Shown here piece after piece: positions 8,377 to 17,369 of a stretch of 64,000 bases of DNA. Positions within the stretch are counted from its first letter, which is position 1. Every line of letters starts with the position of its first letter. The notes under the pieces were generated by a model. That model was given only the letters and a program-made list of their open reading frames with translations. It was not told the DNA's origin and searched no databases. Position numbers and translations under genes: made by a program. The stretch comes from Clostridium sp. 26_21 (GTDB lineage: Bacteria > Bacillota > Clostridia > TANB77 > CAG-508), in NCBI GenBank assembly GCA_001915995.1, contig MNRO01000019.1, forward strand, positions 124,001 to 188,000, in the 5' to 3' direction.

Positions 8377-9129
8377 ATGAGAAGAAAAGTAATTGCAGGA
8401 AATTGGAAAATGAATATGCTTCCAAATGAAGCTATTAATTTCATTGAAGAATTAACACCACTTGTAAGTGACACAAAAAATGAAGTTATTTTATGTGTGC
8501 CATATACAGATTTATTTTATTCATTACTAAATGTACAAGGAACAAATATAAAAATAGGTGCCCAAAATATGCATTGGGAAGAAAAAGGAGCATATACAGG
8601 AGAAGTATCTGCACAAATGTTAAAATCTATAGGAGTAGAATATGTAATAATAGGACATTCAGAAAGAAGACAATATTTTGCAGAAACAGATGAAACTGTA
8701 AATAAAAAAGTAAAATCAGCATTAGCAGTTGGATTAAAACCAATAATATGTGTTGGTGAAACTCTTGAACAAAGAGAATCAGGTCAAACAGAAGCAATAG
8801 TTACAAGTCAAATAGAAAAAGCATTAGAAGGTGTATCAACAGAAGATTTAGAAAAAATTATTGTAGCATATGAACCAATATGGGCAATAGGAACAGGAAA
8901 AACAGCAACAAAAGAAGATGCAAACAATACAATAATTGAAATAAGAAAAAAAATAGCAGAAATATATGGACAAAATGAGGCAAATGGAGTTATAATACAA
9001 TATGGCGGAAGCGTAAAATCATCAAATGCCAAAGAATTATTTGAGATGTCAGATATAGACGGAGGCCTTGTAGGAGGAGCAAGTTTAAAATCTGAAGAAT
9101 TCGCTAAAATTGTAAATTATGATAGATAA
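8377..9129 (+). CDS. tpiA: triose-phosphate isomerase
   Basis: Interconverts dihydroxyacetone phosphate and glyceraldehyde-3-phosphate. It is 250 residues, standard length for the TIM barrel. Active-site residues can be placed: Asn9/Lys11 in AGNWKMN, His94 in IIGHSERR, Glu166 in AYEPIWAIGTGK (164-175, including loop 6). Phosphate-binding glycines lie in YGGSVKSSNA and GGLVGGASL near the C-terminus. AAAGGA precedes the ATG. It lies between the guanylate-kinase-like gene and gpmI, both on the same strand. Confidence 0.98.
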   Translation: MRRKVIAGNWKMNMLPNEAINFIEELTPLVSDTKNEVILCVPYTDLFYSLLNVQGTNIKIGAQNMHWEEKGAYTGEVSAQMLKSIGVEYVIIGHSERRQYFAETDETVNKKVKSALAVGLKPIICVGETLEQRESGQTEAIVTSQIEKALEGVSTEDLEKIIVAYEPIWAIGTGKTATKEDANNTIIEIRKKIAEIYGQNEANGVIIQYGGSVKSSNAKELFEMSDIDGGLVGGASLKSEEFAKIVNYDR

Positions 9130-9182
9130 TTGGTTCAAAACAATACAACTATTGTTATTTGAATTGGAAAGGGATGAAAATA

Positions 9183-10712
9183 ATGGAAAAAGGACCAGTA
9201 ATGCTAATGATATTAGATGGTTTTGGAATAAACGAAAAAACAGATGGTAATGCTGTAAAACTTGCAAAAACACCTAATATAGACAAACTAATGAAAAAAT
9301 ACCCAAATACAATAATGTATACAAGTGGATTAAAAGTAGGACTACCAGATGGACAAATGGGAAATTCTGAAGTAGGACACACAAATATTGGAGCAGGAAG
9401 AATTGTATATCAAGAACTAACAAAAATAACAAAATCAATAGAAGATGGAGACTTTTTTGCAATTCCTGAATTCATAGAAGCAATTGAAAATTGTAAAAAG
9501 CACAATTCAAAATTACACATATTAGGATTATTATCAGATGGTGGAGTTCATAGTCATATTAGACATTTATATGGACTACTTGAAATGGCAAAAAGAAGAG
9601 ATTTTGAAGATGTATATGTACACTGCTTTTTAGATGGAAGAGATACACCACCAGCATCAGCAGAAGGATATATAACACAACTTGAAGAAAAAATGAAAGA
9701 AAAGAAAGTTGGAAAAATAGCAAGTATATCAGGAAGATATTATGCTATGGATAGAGATAAGAGATGGGATAGAGTAAAAAAATGTTATGATGCATTAGTA
9801 AGAGGAGAAGGAAATAAAGCAACATCTGCAACAATAGCAATAGAAGATTCTTATCAAAAAGAGGTCTTTGATGAATTTGTTGAACCAACAGTAATTTGTA
9901 ATGGCGAAACACCTATAGCAACAATCGGAGAACATGATTCTGTAATATTCTTTAACTTTAGACCTGATAGAGCAAGAGAAATAACAAGAGCAATAGTTGA
10001 CCCTAATTTTGATGGATTCGAGACAAAAAGAATTGCAACATATTTTGTATGTTTAAATTATGATGAAACAATGCCAAATGTAAAAATAGCATTCAAAAAA
10101 GAACCATTAGTAAACACATTTGGAGAAGTTGTAAGCAAAAATGGATTAAAACAATTAAGAATTGCAGAAACAGAAAAATATGCACATGTTACATTTTTCT
10201 TTAATGGAGGAGAAGAAAAACAATATCCTGGTGAAGATAGAATATTAGTACCATCACCAAAAGTAGCAACATATGATTTACAACCAGAAATGAGTGCACC
10301 AATAGTAACAGAAAAAGTTGTAGAAGCAATAAATGAAGATAAATATAATGCAATTATATTAAACTTTGCAAATCCAGATATGGTTGGACACACAGGAAGT
10401 TTACCAGCAGCAATAAAAGCTGTAGAAACAATAGATGAATGTGTTCAAAAAGTTGTAGATGCAATGTTAGCACATAATGGAACAATTTTAATAACTGCAG
10501 ATCATGGAAACTGTGAGCAAATGATTGACTATAAAACAGGTGAACCACATACTGCACATACAACAAATCCAGTTCCATTAATACTTGTAACAAATGATGA
10601 AACATTAAAAGTAAAATCTGGAAAATTGGCAGATTTAGCACCAACAATGTTAGAAATATTAGGAATTGAAAAGCCAGAAGAAATGACTGGAGAAAGTATT
10701 TTAGAAAAATAA
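9183..10712 (+). CDS. gpmI: 2,3-bisphosphoglycerate-independent phosphoglycerate mutase
   Basis: Interconverts 3- and 2-phosphoglycerate through a phosphoserine enzyme; alkaline-phosphatase superfamily, Mn-dependent. The 509 residues match the family's ~510. Asp12 in ILDGFG and the nucleophile Ser62 in QMGNSEVGHTN bind metal and phosphate. FLDGRDTPP, SGRYYAMDRDKRWDR, NFRPDRAREITRA and the C-terminal TADHGNCE plus HTAHTTNPVP complete the active site. I start at 9183 because GGAAAGGG lies about 9 nt upstream; the ATG at 9174 and the TTG at 9159 either overlap or precede that site. Confidence 0.97.
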   Translation: MEKGPVMLMILDGFGINEKTDGNAVKLAKTPNIDKLMKKYPNTIMYTSGLKVGLPDGQMGNSEVGHTNIGAGRIVYQELTKITKSIEDGDFFAIPEFIEAIENCKKHNSKLHILGLLSDGGVHSHIRHLYGLLEMAKRRDFEDVYVHCFLDGRDTPPASAEGYITQLEEKMKEKKVGKIASISGRYYAMDRDKRWDRVKKCYDALVRGEGNKATSATIAIEDSYQKEVFDEFVEPTVICNGETPIATIGEHDSVIFFNFRPDRAREITRAIVDPNFDGFETKRIATYFVCLNYDETMPNVKIAFKKEPLVNTFGEVVSKNGLKQLRIAETEKYAHVTFFFNGGEEKQYPGEDRILVPSPKVATYDLQPEMSAPIVTEKVVEAINEDKYNAIILNFANPDMVGHTGSLPAAIKAVETIDECVQKVVDAMLAHNGTILITADHGNCEQMIDYKTGEPHTAHTTNPVPLILVTNDETLKVKSGKLADLAPTMLEILGIEKPEEMTGESILEK

Positions 10713-10773
10713 GAATTATAAACTATTAATAGCGAAAAAATTCAAAACCCGCTATAAATAAGGGTGGATAAAA

Positions 10774-11439
10774 GTGGTTAATAATACTAAAAAAATTAAA
10801 GAATTATATGAAAATATACAAAGAAAGCTTTTCAATATAGTACCTGGAAAATGGGATGAATTATACCTATATGCATCAATAATAGAGAGACTTGGAAAAG
10901 TTCAAGTTGGAGAAATGTATTTCTATTTTATGCCAAGAGGAATTTTAAAAAGAAAATTTATAAATGTATATGAAGTCCCAAACAAGTACAATATAGAAGA
11001 GGAAGAATATTTAAAACTAGTAGAACTTTTATATGATGAAATAAAAGAACTAAGAGAAGAATTTAGAAAAACAAATCAAAAAGTATGGTCAAATTTAACA
11101 ATATCAATAAAAAATGATAGAATAACATACACATTTTGCTATGATAATTTGTTAGGTGGCCAAGATGAATATTATGATCACCATATATATTGGAGAAAAA
11201 AATATTTACATATAGAACCATGTGGAAAAAAAGAAGAAAAAGCATTTAATAAATATTTATCTACTAGAAATTTAGAAGTTCCGAAATCTGATGAATATAT
11301 TACTGGAATTTACTTAAAAAGACAAGTGAATGTGGTAAAATATGATACAACAGATGTTGATGAAAATCAAAGAGTTGACTATCGTGTAGCAAAACAAGAA
11401 GAAAGTAAAATAAAAAATCAAATATTATGTAATAAATGA
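10774..11439 (+). CDS. YezG/DUF600-family protein (orphan immunity-type protein)
   Basis: A 221-residue protein whose first ~120 residues resemble the YezG family, the immunity partners of YeeF-type LXG toxins in Bacillus: IKELYENIQRKLFNIVP, WDELYLYASII, VGEMYFYF, VYEVPNKYNI, LYDEIKELREEF, VWSNLTISI. The remainder is a charged, tyrosine-rich extension (YYDHHIYWRKKYLHIEP). Start is GTG with AGGGTGG 7-8 nt ahead. No LXG, YeeF or other toxin gene lies nearby; the neighbours are gpmI and an Fe-S-type gene. It may therefore be an orphan immunity protein or a domesticated relative. The last codons overlap the start region of the next gene's ribosome binding site. Confidence 0.7.
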   Translation: MVNNTKKIKELYENIQRKLFNIVPGKWDELYLYASIIERLGKVQVGEMYFYFMPRGILKRKFINVYEVPNKYNIEEEEYLKLVELLYDEIKELREEFRKTNQKVWSNLTISIKNDRITYTFCYDNLLGGQDEYYDHHIYWRKKYLHIEPCGKKEEKAFNKYLSTRNLEVPKSDEYITGIYLKRQVNVVKYDTTDVDENQRVDYRVAKQEESKIKNQILCNK

Positions 11440-11453
11440 AAGGAGCAATAAAA

Positions 11454-12146
11454 ATGATTTATTCAAAAGAATTAGAAAATATGTGCTGTGTTGCAAAAGG
11501 AGTAGACCATGGACCAGCACCAATTCCAGAAGAAGGAAAATGGGTAAAAGCAAAAGATATAAAAGATATATCAGGATTAACACATGGTATTGGATGGTGT
11601 GCACCACAACAAGGAGCATGTAAATTAACATTAAATGTAAAAGATGGAATAATCCAAGAAGCATTAATTGAAACAATAGGATGTTCAGGAATGACACATT
11701 CAGCTGCAATGGCAGGAGAAATTCTAACAGGTAAAACAATATTAGAAGCATTAAATACAGATTTAGTTTGTGATGCTATAAATACTGCTATGAGAGAATT
11801 ATTCTTACAAATAGTATATGGTAGAACTCAAACAGCTTTCTCAGAAGGTGGACTTCCAGTAGGAGCTGGACTTGAAGATTTAGGAAAAGGACATACATCA
11901 CAAGTAGGAACAATATATTCAAGTTCATTAAAAGGACCAAGATATTTACAATTAACAGAAGGATATATAGTAGAATTAGGATTAGATAAAGATGACCAAA
12001 TAATTGGTTATAAATATGTTCATTTAGGAAAAATGATGGATAATATTAAAAAAGGAATTGATCCTAAAGAAGCAATTGAAAAAGCTTCTGGTACATATGG
12101 AAGATTTGACGAAGCTGTAAAGAAGATAGATCCAAGAGAAGCATAG
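11454..12146 (+). CDS. NifU-like Fe-S scaffold-type protein paired with GGGtGRT
   Basis: A 230-residue protein of the group annotated as 'iron-sulfur cluster assembly scaffold' next to GGGtGRT proteins. Cysteines lie at 11, 12, 49, 56, 77 and 106. The block KLTLNVKDGIIQEALIETIG then CSGMTHSAAMAGEIL is the NifU/IscU-like core (G-C-S/G-x-x-x-S), with the third Cys position shifted relative to IscU. GWCAPQQGAC supplies two further Cys. The C-terminal half (GLPVGAGLEDLGKGHTSQVG onward) has no match I know. The ATG at 11454 is preferred: AAAGGAG sits 8 nt upstream, while the longer start at 11436 precedes it. Function is not established. Confidence 0.75.
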   Translation: MIYSKELENMCCVAKGVDHGPAPIPEEGKWVKAKDIKDISGLTHGIGWCAPQQGACKLTLNVKDGIIQEALIETIGCSGMTHSAAMAGEILTGKTILEALNTDLVCDAINTAMRELFLQIVYGRTQTAFSEGGLPVGAGLEDLGKGHTSQVGTIYSSSLKGPRYLQLTEGYIVELGLDKDDQIIGYKYVHLGKMMDNIKKGIDPKEAIEKASGTYGRFDEAVKKIDPREA

Positions 12147-12224
12147 AAATAGAATTTAAAAAAATAAATAAGATGTAAAAATGGGAAATGTCTTCCCTTA
12201 CAATAAAAATAGGAGGAATAAAAG

Positions 12225-13226
12225 ATGGCAGTAACATTTGAAAGTTATGAAAGAAGAATTGATCAAATAAAACCAGTTATGGAAAAATACGGAATAAAAG
12301 ATTTTGAAGATTCATTAAAAATCTGTACAGATAAAGGATTTAATCCTTATGAAATAGTAAAAGGAGTTCAACCAATTTGTTTTGAAAATGCAGCTTGGGC
12401 TTACACATTAGGTGCAGCAATAGCAATCAAAAAAGGATGTAAAAAGGCATCAGATGCAGCAAAAGCAATTGGAGAAGGATTACAAGCATTTTGTATTCCA
12501 GGATCTGTTGCAGATGATAGAAAAGTAGGATTAGGACATGGAAATTTAGCATCAATGCTATTATCAGAAGATACAAAATGTTTTGCATTTTTAGCAGGAC
12601 ATGAAAGTTTTGCAGCAGCAGAAGGAGCTATTGGTATAGCAAAATCTGCAAACAAAGTTAGAAAAGAACCATTAAGAGTAATTTTAAATGGTTTAGGAAA
12701 AGATGCAGCACAAATAATATCAAGAATAAATGGATTTACATATGTAAAAACAGATTTTGATTATTTTACAGGAAAAGTAAAAGTAGTAGAAGAAATAAAA
12801 TATTCTGATGGAGAAAGAAGCCAAGTAAAATGTTATGGTGCAAACGATGTTAGAGAAGGTGTAGCAATCATGTGGTTAGAAGATGTTGATGTATCTATTA
12901 CAGGAAACTCAACAAACCCAACAAGATTCCAACATCCAGTTGCAGGAACATATAAGAAAGAAAGACTAGAAGCAGGAAAGAAATACTTCTCAGTTGCTTC
13001 TGGTGGTGGAACAGGTAGAACACTTCATCCAGATAATATGGCAGCAGGACCAGCTTCTTATGGTATGACAGATACAATGGGAAGAATGCATTCAGATGCA
13101 CAATTTGCAGGATCATCTTCAGTACCAGCTCACGTAGAAATGATGGGATTAATTGGTATGGGTAACAACCCAATGGTTGGTGCTTCAGTAGCAGTAGCTG
13201 TTGCTGTTGAAGAAGCTATGAAATAG
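12225..13226 (+). CDS. GGGtGRT protein (conserved, function unknown)
   Basis: A 333-residue soluble protein of the family named for its signature, seen here as GGGTGRT at residues 260-266 inside FSVASGGGTGRTLHPDN. Other conserved-looking stretches are ICFENAAWAYTLGAAIA (51-67), GLGHGNLASMLL (102-113), FLAGHESFAAAEGAIGIAK (122-140) and the glycine/methionine-rich C-terminus (MGLIGMGNNPMVGASVAVAV). Several His/Cys residues (Cys34, 52, 72, 90, 119, 203; His105, 126) could bind metal. AGGAGG precedes the ATG. It follows the NifU-like gene by 78 bp, which include a small GGGAA/TTCCC hairpin. The pairing is known in many anaerobes; the biochemical role is unknown to me. Confidence 0.88.
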   Translation: MAVTFESYERRIDQIKPVMEKYGIKDFEDSLKICTDKGFNPYEIVKGVQPICFENAAWAYTLGAAIAIKKGCKKASDAAKAIGEGLQAFCIPGSVADDRKVGLGHGNLASMLLSEDTKCFAFLAGHESFAAAEGAIGIAKSANKVRKEPLRVILNGLGKDAAQIISRINGFTYVKTDFDYFTGKVKVVEEIKYSDGERSQVKCYGANDVREGVAIMWLEDVDVSITGNSTNPTRFQHPVAGTYKKERLEAGKKYFSVASGGGTGRTLHPDNMAAGPASYGMTDTMGRMHSDAQFAGSSSVPAHVEMMGLIGMGNNPMVGASVAVAVAVEEAMK

Positions 13227-13306
13227 TTGTATTATTAATTTGATTACATTTATAATAATTGATTCATACTATATACATGATATGATAAGAAAGGAAAGAG
13301 AGTTTT

Positions 13307-14614
13307 ATGAAAGATTATTTAGAAATTGAAAGTGTAGAAGCATTAGAGGTATTAGATTCAAGAGGAAATCCAACTGTACAAGTTGAAGTTACAACATTTG
13401 ATGGAGCACATGGTGTAGCAATGGTTCCATCTGGAGCATCAACAGGAAGCTTTGAAGCTGTTGAATTAAGAGATGGTGATAAATCAAGATATTTAGGAAA
13501 AGGAGTTTTAAAAGCTGTAGAAAATGTTAACTCAGTTATAGCTCCAAAATTAGAAGGAATGAATGTTTATGACCAAGCTGGAATCGATAAAATGCTTATC
13601 GAATTAGATGGAACAGAAAACAAAGGTGTATTAGGAGCAAATGCTACATTAGGTGTATCATTAGCTTGTGCTAAAGCTGCTGCTGCATCATTAGGAATGG
13701 AATTATATAACTATATTGGTGGACCAAATGCAAAAGTTATGCCAGTTCCAATGATGAACATCATGAATGGTGGTAAACATGCTGATTCAACATTAAGTGT
13801 ACAAGAATTTATGATTATGCCAGTTGGAGCAAAATCATTCTCTGAATGTTTACGTATGTGTGCTGAAATTTATCACAACTTAAAAGCTGTTTTAAAATCA
13901 AAAGGATTAGGAACAGGTGTTGGTGATGAAGGTGGATTTGCCCCAAATGTTAAAGATGAAGATGAAGCACTTCAATTAATAATGGAAGCTATTGAAAAAG
14001 CTGGGTATAAACCAGGTGAAGAAGTTGCTTTAGCATTAGATGTTGCTGCAACAGAATTATATGATGAAGCAAAGAAAATAGGAAAAGAAGGACAATATCA
14101 TTTCTGGAAAATAGGTGTTACAAAAACAGAAGATGAAATGATAGACTTCTTAGAAGATTTAGTAAACAGATATCCAATTATCTCAATCGAAGATGGTTTA
14201 GCAGAAGAAGACTGGGCTGGATGGAAAAAACTAACAGACAGATTAGGATCAAAAATCCAATTAGTTGGTGATGACTTATTTGTAACAAATATGAAGAGAT
14301 TACAAAAAGGTATTGATTTAGGTGTAACAAACAGTATATTAATCAAATTAAACCAAATCGGAACATTAACAGAAACATTAGATGCTATCGAATTAGCTAA
14401 TAAACATGGAATGACAGCTGTTGTATCACACAGAAGTGGTGAAACAGAAGATACAACATTAGCAGATGTTGCAGTTGCAATGAATGCTGGACAAATCAAA
14501 ACAGGTGCACCATGTAGAACAGATAGAGTTGCTAAATATAATAGATTATTAAATATCGAACATCAATTAGGTGATGTTGCTCAATATTTAGGAAGAAAAG
14601 CAATAATAAAATAA
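13307..14614 (+). CDS. eno: enolase
   Basis: Dehydrates 2-phosphoglycerate to phosphoenolpyruvate; also a possible RNA-degradosome partner. It is 435 residues, normal length. Motifs: VLDSRGNPTVQVEV, VPSGASTGSFEAVELRDGD (mobile loop), PVPMMNIMNGGKHAD, GTGVGDEGGFAPNV (catalytic Glu), ALDVAATE (metal Asp), IEDGLAEEDW (metal Glu), VGDDLFVTN (metal Asp), ILIKLNQIGTLTET (catalytic Lys) and SHRSGETEDTT. Good ribosome binding site AGAAAGGA. It is the last glycolytic gene of the run and is closed by a terminator. Confidence 0.99.
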   Translation: MKDYLEIESVEALEVLDSRGNPTVQVEVTTFDGAHGVAMVPSGASTGSFEAVELRDGDKSRYLGKGVLKAVENVNSVIAPKLEGMNVYDQAGIDKMLIELDGTENKGVLGANATLGVSLACAKAAAASLGMELYNYIGGPNAKVMPVPMMNIMNGGKHADSTLSVQEFMIMPVGAKSFSECLRMCAEIYHNLKAVLKSKGLGTGVGDEGGFAPNVKDEDEALQLIMEAIEKAGYKPGEEVALALDVAATELYDEAKKIGKEGQYHFWKIGVTKTEDEMIDFLEDLVNRYPIISIEDGLAEEDWAGWKKLTDRLGSKIQLVGDDLFVTNMKRLQKGIDLGVTNSILIKLNQIGTLTETLDAIELANKHGMTAVVSHRSGETEDTTLADVAVAMNAGQIKTGAPCRTDRVAKYNRLLNIEHQLGDVAQYLGRKAIIK

Positions 14615-14634
14615 TTTGACTTTATGTCAGAAAT

Positions 14635-14668
14635 AAAGGCAGGAGACTAAAAAGTTTCTTGCTTTTTA
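14635..14668 (+). terminator. terminator after eno
   Basis: Stem GCAGGAGACT / AGTTTCTTGC (with G-U pairs) and a TTTTT tail. Confidence 0.75.
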
Positions 14669-14682
14669 TTAATATTTATCTA

Positions 14683-14711
14683 TTGAAAAAATAAACTTAT
14701 TAATATATAAT
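14683..14711 (+). promoter_or_regulatory. sigma-A promoter of malQ
   Basis: TTGAAA (14683-14688), 17-nt spacer, TATAAT (14706-14711), directly after the eno terminator. Confidence 0.75.
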
Positions 14712-14751
14712 TATTTTAAGCAAAAGCAAAAAAAGAAAGGAACAAAAGAAT

Positions 14752-16071
14752 ATGAAAGAAAAAGGAATTTTACTTCCAATTTTTTCACTTCCAAGTAAAT
14801 ATGGAATAGGAGACTTTGGATATGAAGCATATCAGTTTATAGATATATTAAGTGAAAATAATATAAAATACTGGGAGATATTGCCAATAAACGAATGTGA
14901 TAAACACCCATATTCTCCAGTAAGTTATTATGCATTGGAAGAAGATTATATTTCATTAGACAAATTAAAAGAAGAAAAATTAATACAAAATGCAGAAATA
15001 AGAGAAAACAAAGATAGAGTAATATATGATAATTTTAAAGAAAAATATTATAAAGAAGCATATAGAAATTTTAGACCTAATAATGAATATTATGAATTCA
15101 TAATATTACAAGAAATAAATGAATATGCAGAATTTATGAGCCAAAAAACAGGAAATGAAAAAGACTATTATTTATTTTTGCAATATATATTATATAAGCA
15201 ATGGATGGAATTGAAATATTATGCTAATTCTAAAAATGTTCAAATTATTGGAGATATGCCAGTATATCCAGTATTTGAATCAGTTGAAACTAAATACCAT
15301 TCAGAATATTTTGAAATGGAAAATGGAAAGTTTACATTTGAAGCTGGAACTCCTCCAGACTATTTCAATGAAAACGGTCAAAAATGGAATAGCCCTGTAT
15401 ATAATGTAGAAAATATAAAAAAAGATAATTATCAATATTTAGTAAAAAGATTTAAGTATCATTTAAAATTATTCGATAAAGTAAGAATAGATTATTTTAG
15501 AGGATATGATTCATTTTTCAGAATACCATTTGGAAAAACAGGTAAAGAAGGAACATATGTAGATGGACTAAGTTATGGATTTTTTGATGAATTATTTAAA
15601 GAGAAAAATGTAAATATTGAAAACTTTATAATAGAAGATTTAGGGGAAATAAGAGAAGAAACAATAAAATTAAGAGAACATTATGGATTTACAAGGCAGA
15701 AAATATTACAATTTACTATAGATTTAGATAATTTGTATGATAGAGATAATGAAGCTGAAAATGTACTAGTTTTTCCTGGAAATCATGATTGTAATACAAT
15801 ATATGGTTGGTATAAAACTTTAGATGATGAACATAAATGGAAATTAAAAGAATTTTTAAGAAAGAATGAATGTTATGATATAAATATAAATATTGGCATT
15901 ATGCAATATTTAGCAAAATGTAAGGCAAAAATGCCAATAATAATGGTTCAAGATATTTTAGGACTTGATGAAAATTCTAGAATTAATGTGCCAGGAGTTG
16001 AAAGTGATCAAAATTGGTCTTGGAAATTGATTAATTTTGATGATTTAAAAGAAAGAATAAAAGATTATTAA
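14752..16071 (+). CDS. malQ: 4-alpha-glucanotransferase (GH77), short form
   Basis: Disproportionates alpha-1,4-glucans, feeding maltodextrin or glycogen into glycolysis. It is 439 residues, shorter than the usual ~490-500 of the Clostridium/Bacillus type, with trimmed loops. Family landmarks: KGILLPIFSLPSKYGIGDFG at the N-terminus, EILPINECDKHPYSPVSYYA, GDMPVYP, VRIDYFRGYDSFFRIP (nucleophile Asp), IIEDLGEI (acid/base Glu). FPGNHDCNTIYGWY stands where most members have TGTHDNDT; the catalytic-site His-Asp is kept but the flanking residues differ. It has its own promoter and terminator, so it is a monocistronic unit beside the glycolytic genes. Confidence 0.9.
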   Translation: MKEKGILLPIFSLPSKYGIGDFGYEAYQFIDILSENNIKYWEILPINECDKHPYSPVSYYALEEDYISLDKLKEEKLIQNAEIRENKDRVIYDNFKEKYYKEAYRNFRPNNEYYEFIILQEINEYAEFMSQKTGNEKDYYLFLQYILYKQWMELKYYANSKNVQIIGDMPVYPVFESVETKYHSEYFEMENGKFTFEAGTPPDYFNENGQKWNSPVYNVENIKKDNYQYLVKRFKYHLKLFDKVRIDYFRGYDSFFRIPFGKTGKEGTYVDGLSYGFFDELFKEKNVNIENFIIEDLGEIREETIKLREHYGFTRQKILQFTIDLDNLYDRDNEAENVLVFPGNHDCNTIYGWYKTLDDEHKWKLKEFLRKNECYDININIGIMQYLAKCKAKMPIIMVQDILGLDENSRINVPGVESDQNWSWKLINFDDLKERIKDY

Positions 16072-16077
16072 GCAAAA

Positions 16078-16119
16078 CCTCTCAATAGTTAGTATAAACT
16101 AATTATGAGAGGATTTTTT
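16078..16119. terminator. bidirectional terminator between malQ and ylbJ
   Basis: CCTCTCA...TTAG / CTAA...TGAGAGG imperfect long stem followed by ATTTTTT on the plus strand. Confidence 0.85.
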
Positions 16120-17158
16120 ATAAATTAAAATTAAAAACGGGTACAATGTTTATAAATATCCAAGTATATAATGCAGAAAGACAAGCTTGTAAAATCTTTC
16201 CTAAGATATATGGTGTAATAGATAAATCTGTTTTAGAAATACAACTCCAAACTTGAAGCAAGACAGAAATGCCACCGAGACCAAGAATGAAAGAAGCAAT
16301 AATTATATTTATAGAAATATTTTTTTCAGGAATATTACAAATTATATTTAGTCCATTGGTTAATTCTATAATTCCAGATATAAAACCAGAATAAAATGTT
16401 TGAGGAATTCTAAAAAAGTTAAATATAGGTTTCATAAAATAACAAGAGATATTAAGTAAATTACTTCTTTTTAAAATAGAAAGTATAACAGAAAACAAAA
16501 CAACAAAGCCGCCAATCATTAAAATAGTATTTATTGAACTTTTAATACTATTTCCAATAATTTCTCCCAAACTAGATAATTTTATAGTTCTGTTTTTAAT
16601 GTTTGATGAACTACTAATAAAGTTTTTAGAATCATTTTTCTTCCAAAAACGAAATAAAAAGCCAACAGAAATAGATGCAAGTAAGTGAGTGAAAAGTAGT
16701 AAAAAACCAATAGTAGAATTTCCAAATAAACTTATTCCAACACTTCCAATTATAAATAAAGGACCAGAATTATTTGTAAAGCTAAGCAAACGCTCACATT
16801 CTACTTTAGAACAAATATTATTTTGTCTAAAATTAGCTGCAATTTTAGCTCCCATAGGGTAGCCACTTAAAATTCCCATAATAAAGGCAAAACTTCCTTC
16901 ACCTCTAATGTTAAAAAGTGGTTTCATAAATTTATTTAATAATTTTCCTAAATAATATGTAAAATTTGTATAAGAAAGTAATTCAGTAGCAACAAAAAAA
17001 GGAAATAAAGAAGGAACAACAGAATTTGCCCATAAAACTAAACCATTTTTGGCAGCTTTTAAATTAGAATTAGAAAAAACAACAAGACATATAGTAAAAA
17101 AAACTAATATAAAAGGTAAAATAAAATTTTTTAATTTTACTATTTTGAATTTATACAT
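16118..17158 (-). CDS. ylbJ: sporulation integral membrane protein YlbJ
   Basis: A 346-residue polytopic membrane protein of the nucleoside-recognition (Gate) family, needed in Bacillus for spore cortex formation under sigma-E and implicated in moving dipicolinic acid. Conserved features: LWANSVVPSLFPFFVATELLSY (35-60), GILSGYPMGAKIAA, LLSFTNNSGPLFIIGSVG and the C-terminal repeat GFISGIIELTNGLNII. The ATG at 17158 has GGAGGT about 7 nt upstream; an upstream in-frame ATG precedes that site. It is the second of three sporulation genes in the window, but monocistronic here. Confidence 0.88.
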   Translation of the reverse strand: MYKFKIVKLKNFILPFILVFFTICLVVFSNSNLKAAKNGLVLWANSVVPSLFPFFVATELLSYTNFTYYLGKLLNKFMKPLFNIRGEGSFAFIMGILSGYPMGAKIAANFRQNNICSKVECERLLSFTNNSGPLFIIGSVGISLFGNSTIGFLLLFTHLLASISVGFLFRFWKKNDSKNFISSSSNIKNRTIKLSSLGEIIGNSIKSSINTILMIGGFVVLFSVILSILKRSNLLNISCYFMKPIFNFFRIPQTFYSGFISGIIELTNGLNIICNIPEKNISINIIIASFILGLGGISVLLQVWSCISKTDLSITPYILGKILQACLSALYTWIFINIVPVFNFNL

Positions 17159-17292
17159 AATAAAGACCTCCAACTTTTAGTACAAAAATATTCTGTTATA
17201 AAAATATTATGATTAAGAAACAGTAGAAATGCTGAAAAAATGATTAATTTAGTCACTACGAAAAAATGTTCGAAAAAAATTTAAAAATAGTA

Positions 17293-17321
17293 TTGACAAT
17301 TTATCAAATAAGATATAAAAT
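17293..17321 (+). promoter_or_regulatory. sigma-A promoter of the YgjP-like gene
   Basis: TTGACA (17293-17298), 17-nt spacer, TAAAAT (17316-17321). Confidence 0.7.
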
Positions 17322-17369
17322 AGCATCAGCAAAAAGCGAACAAGAGTTCAAAACAAGGAGGAATTTAAG

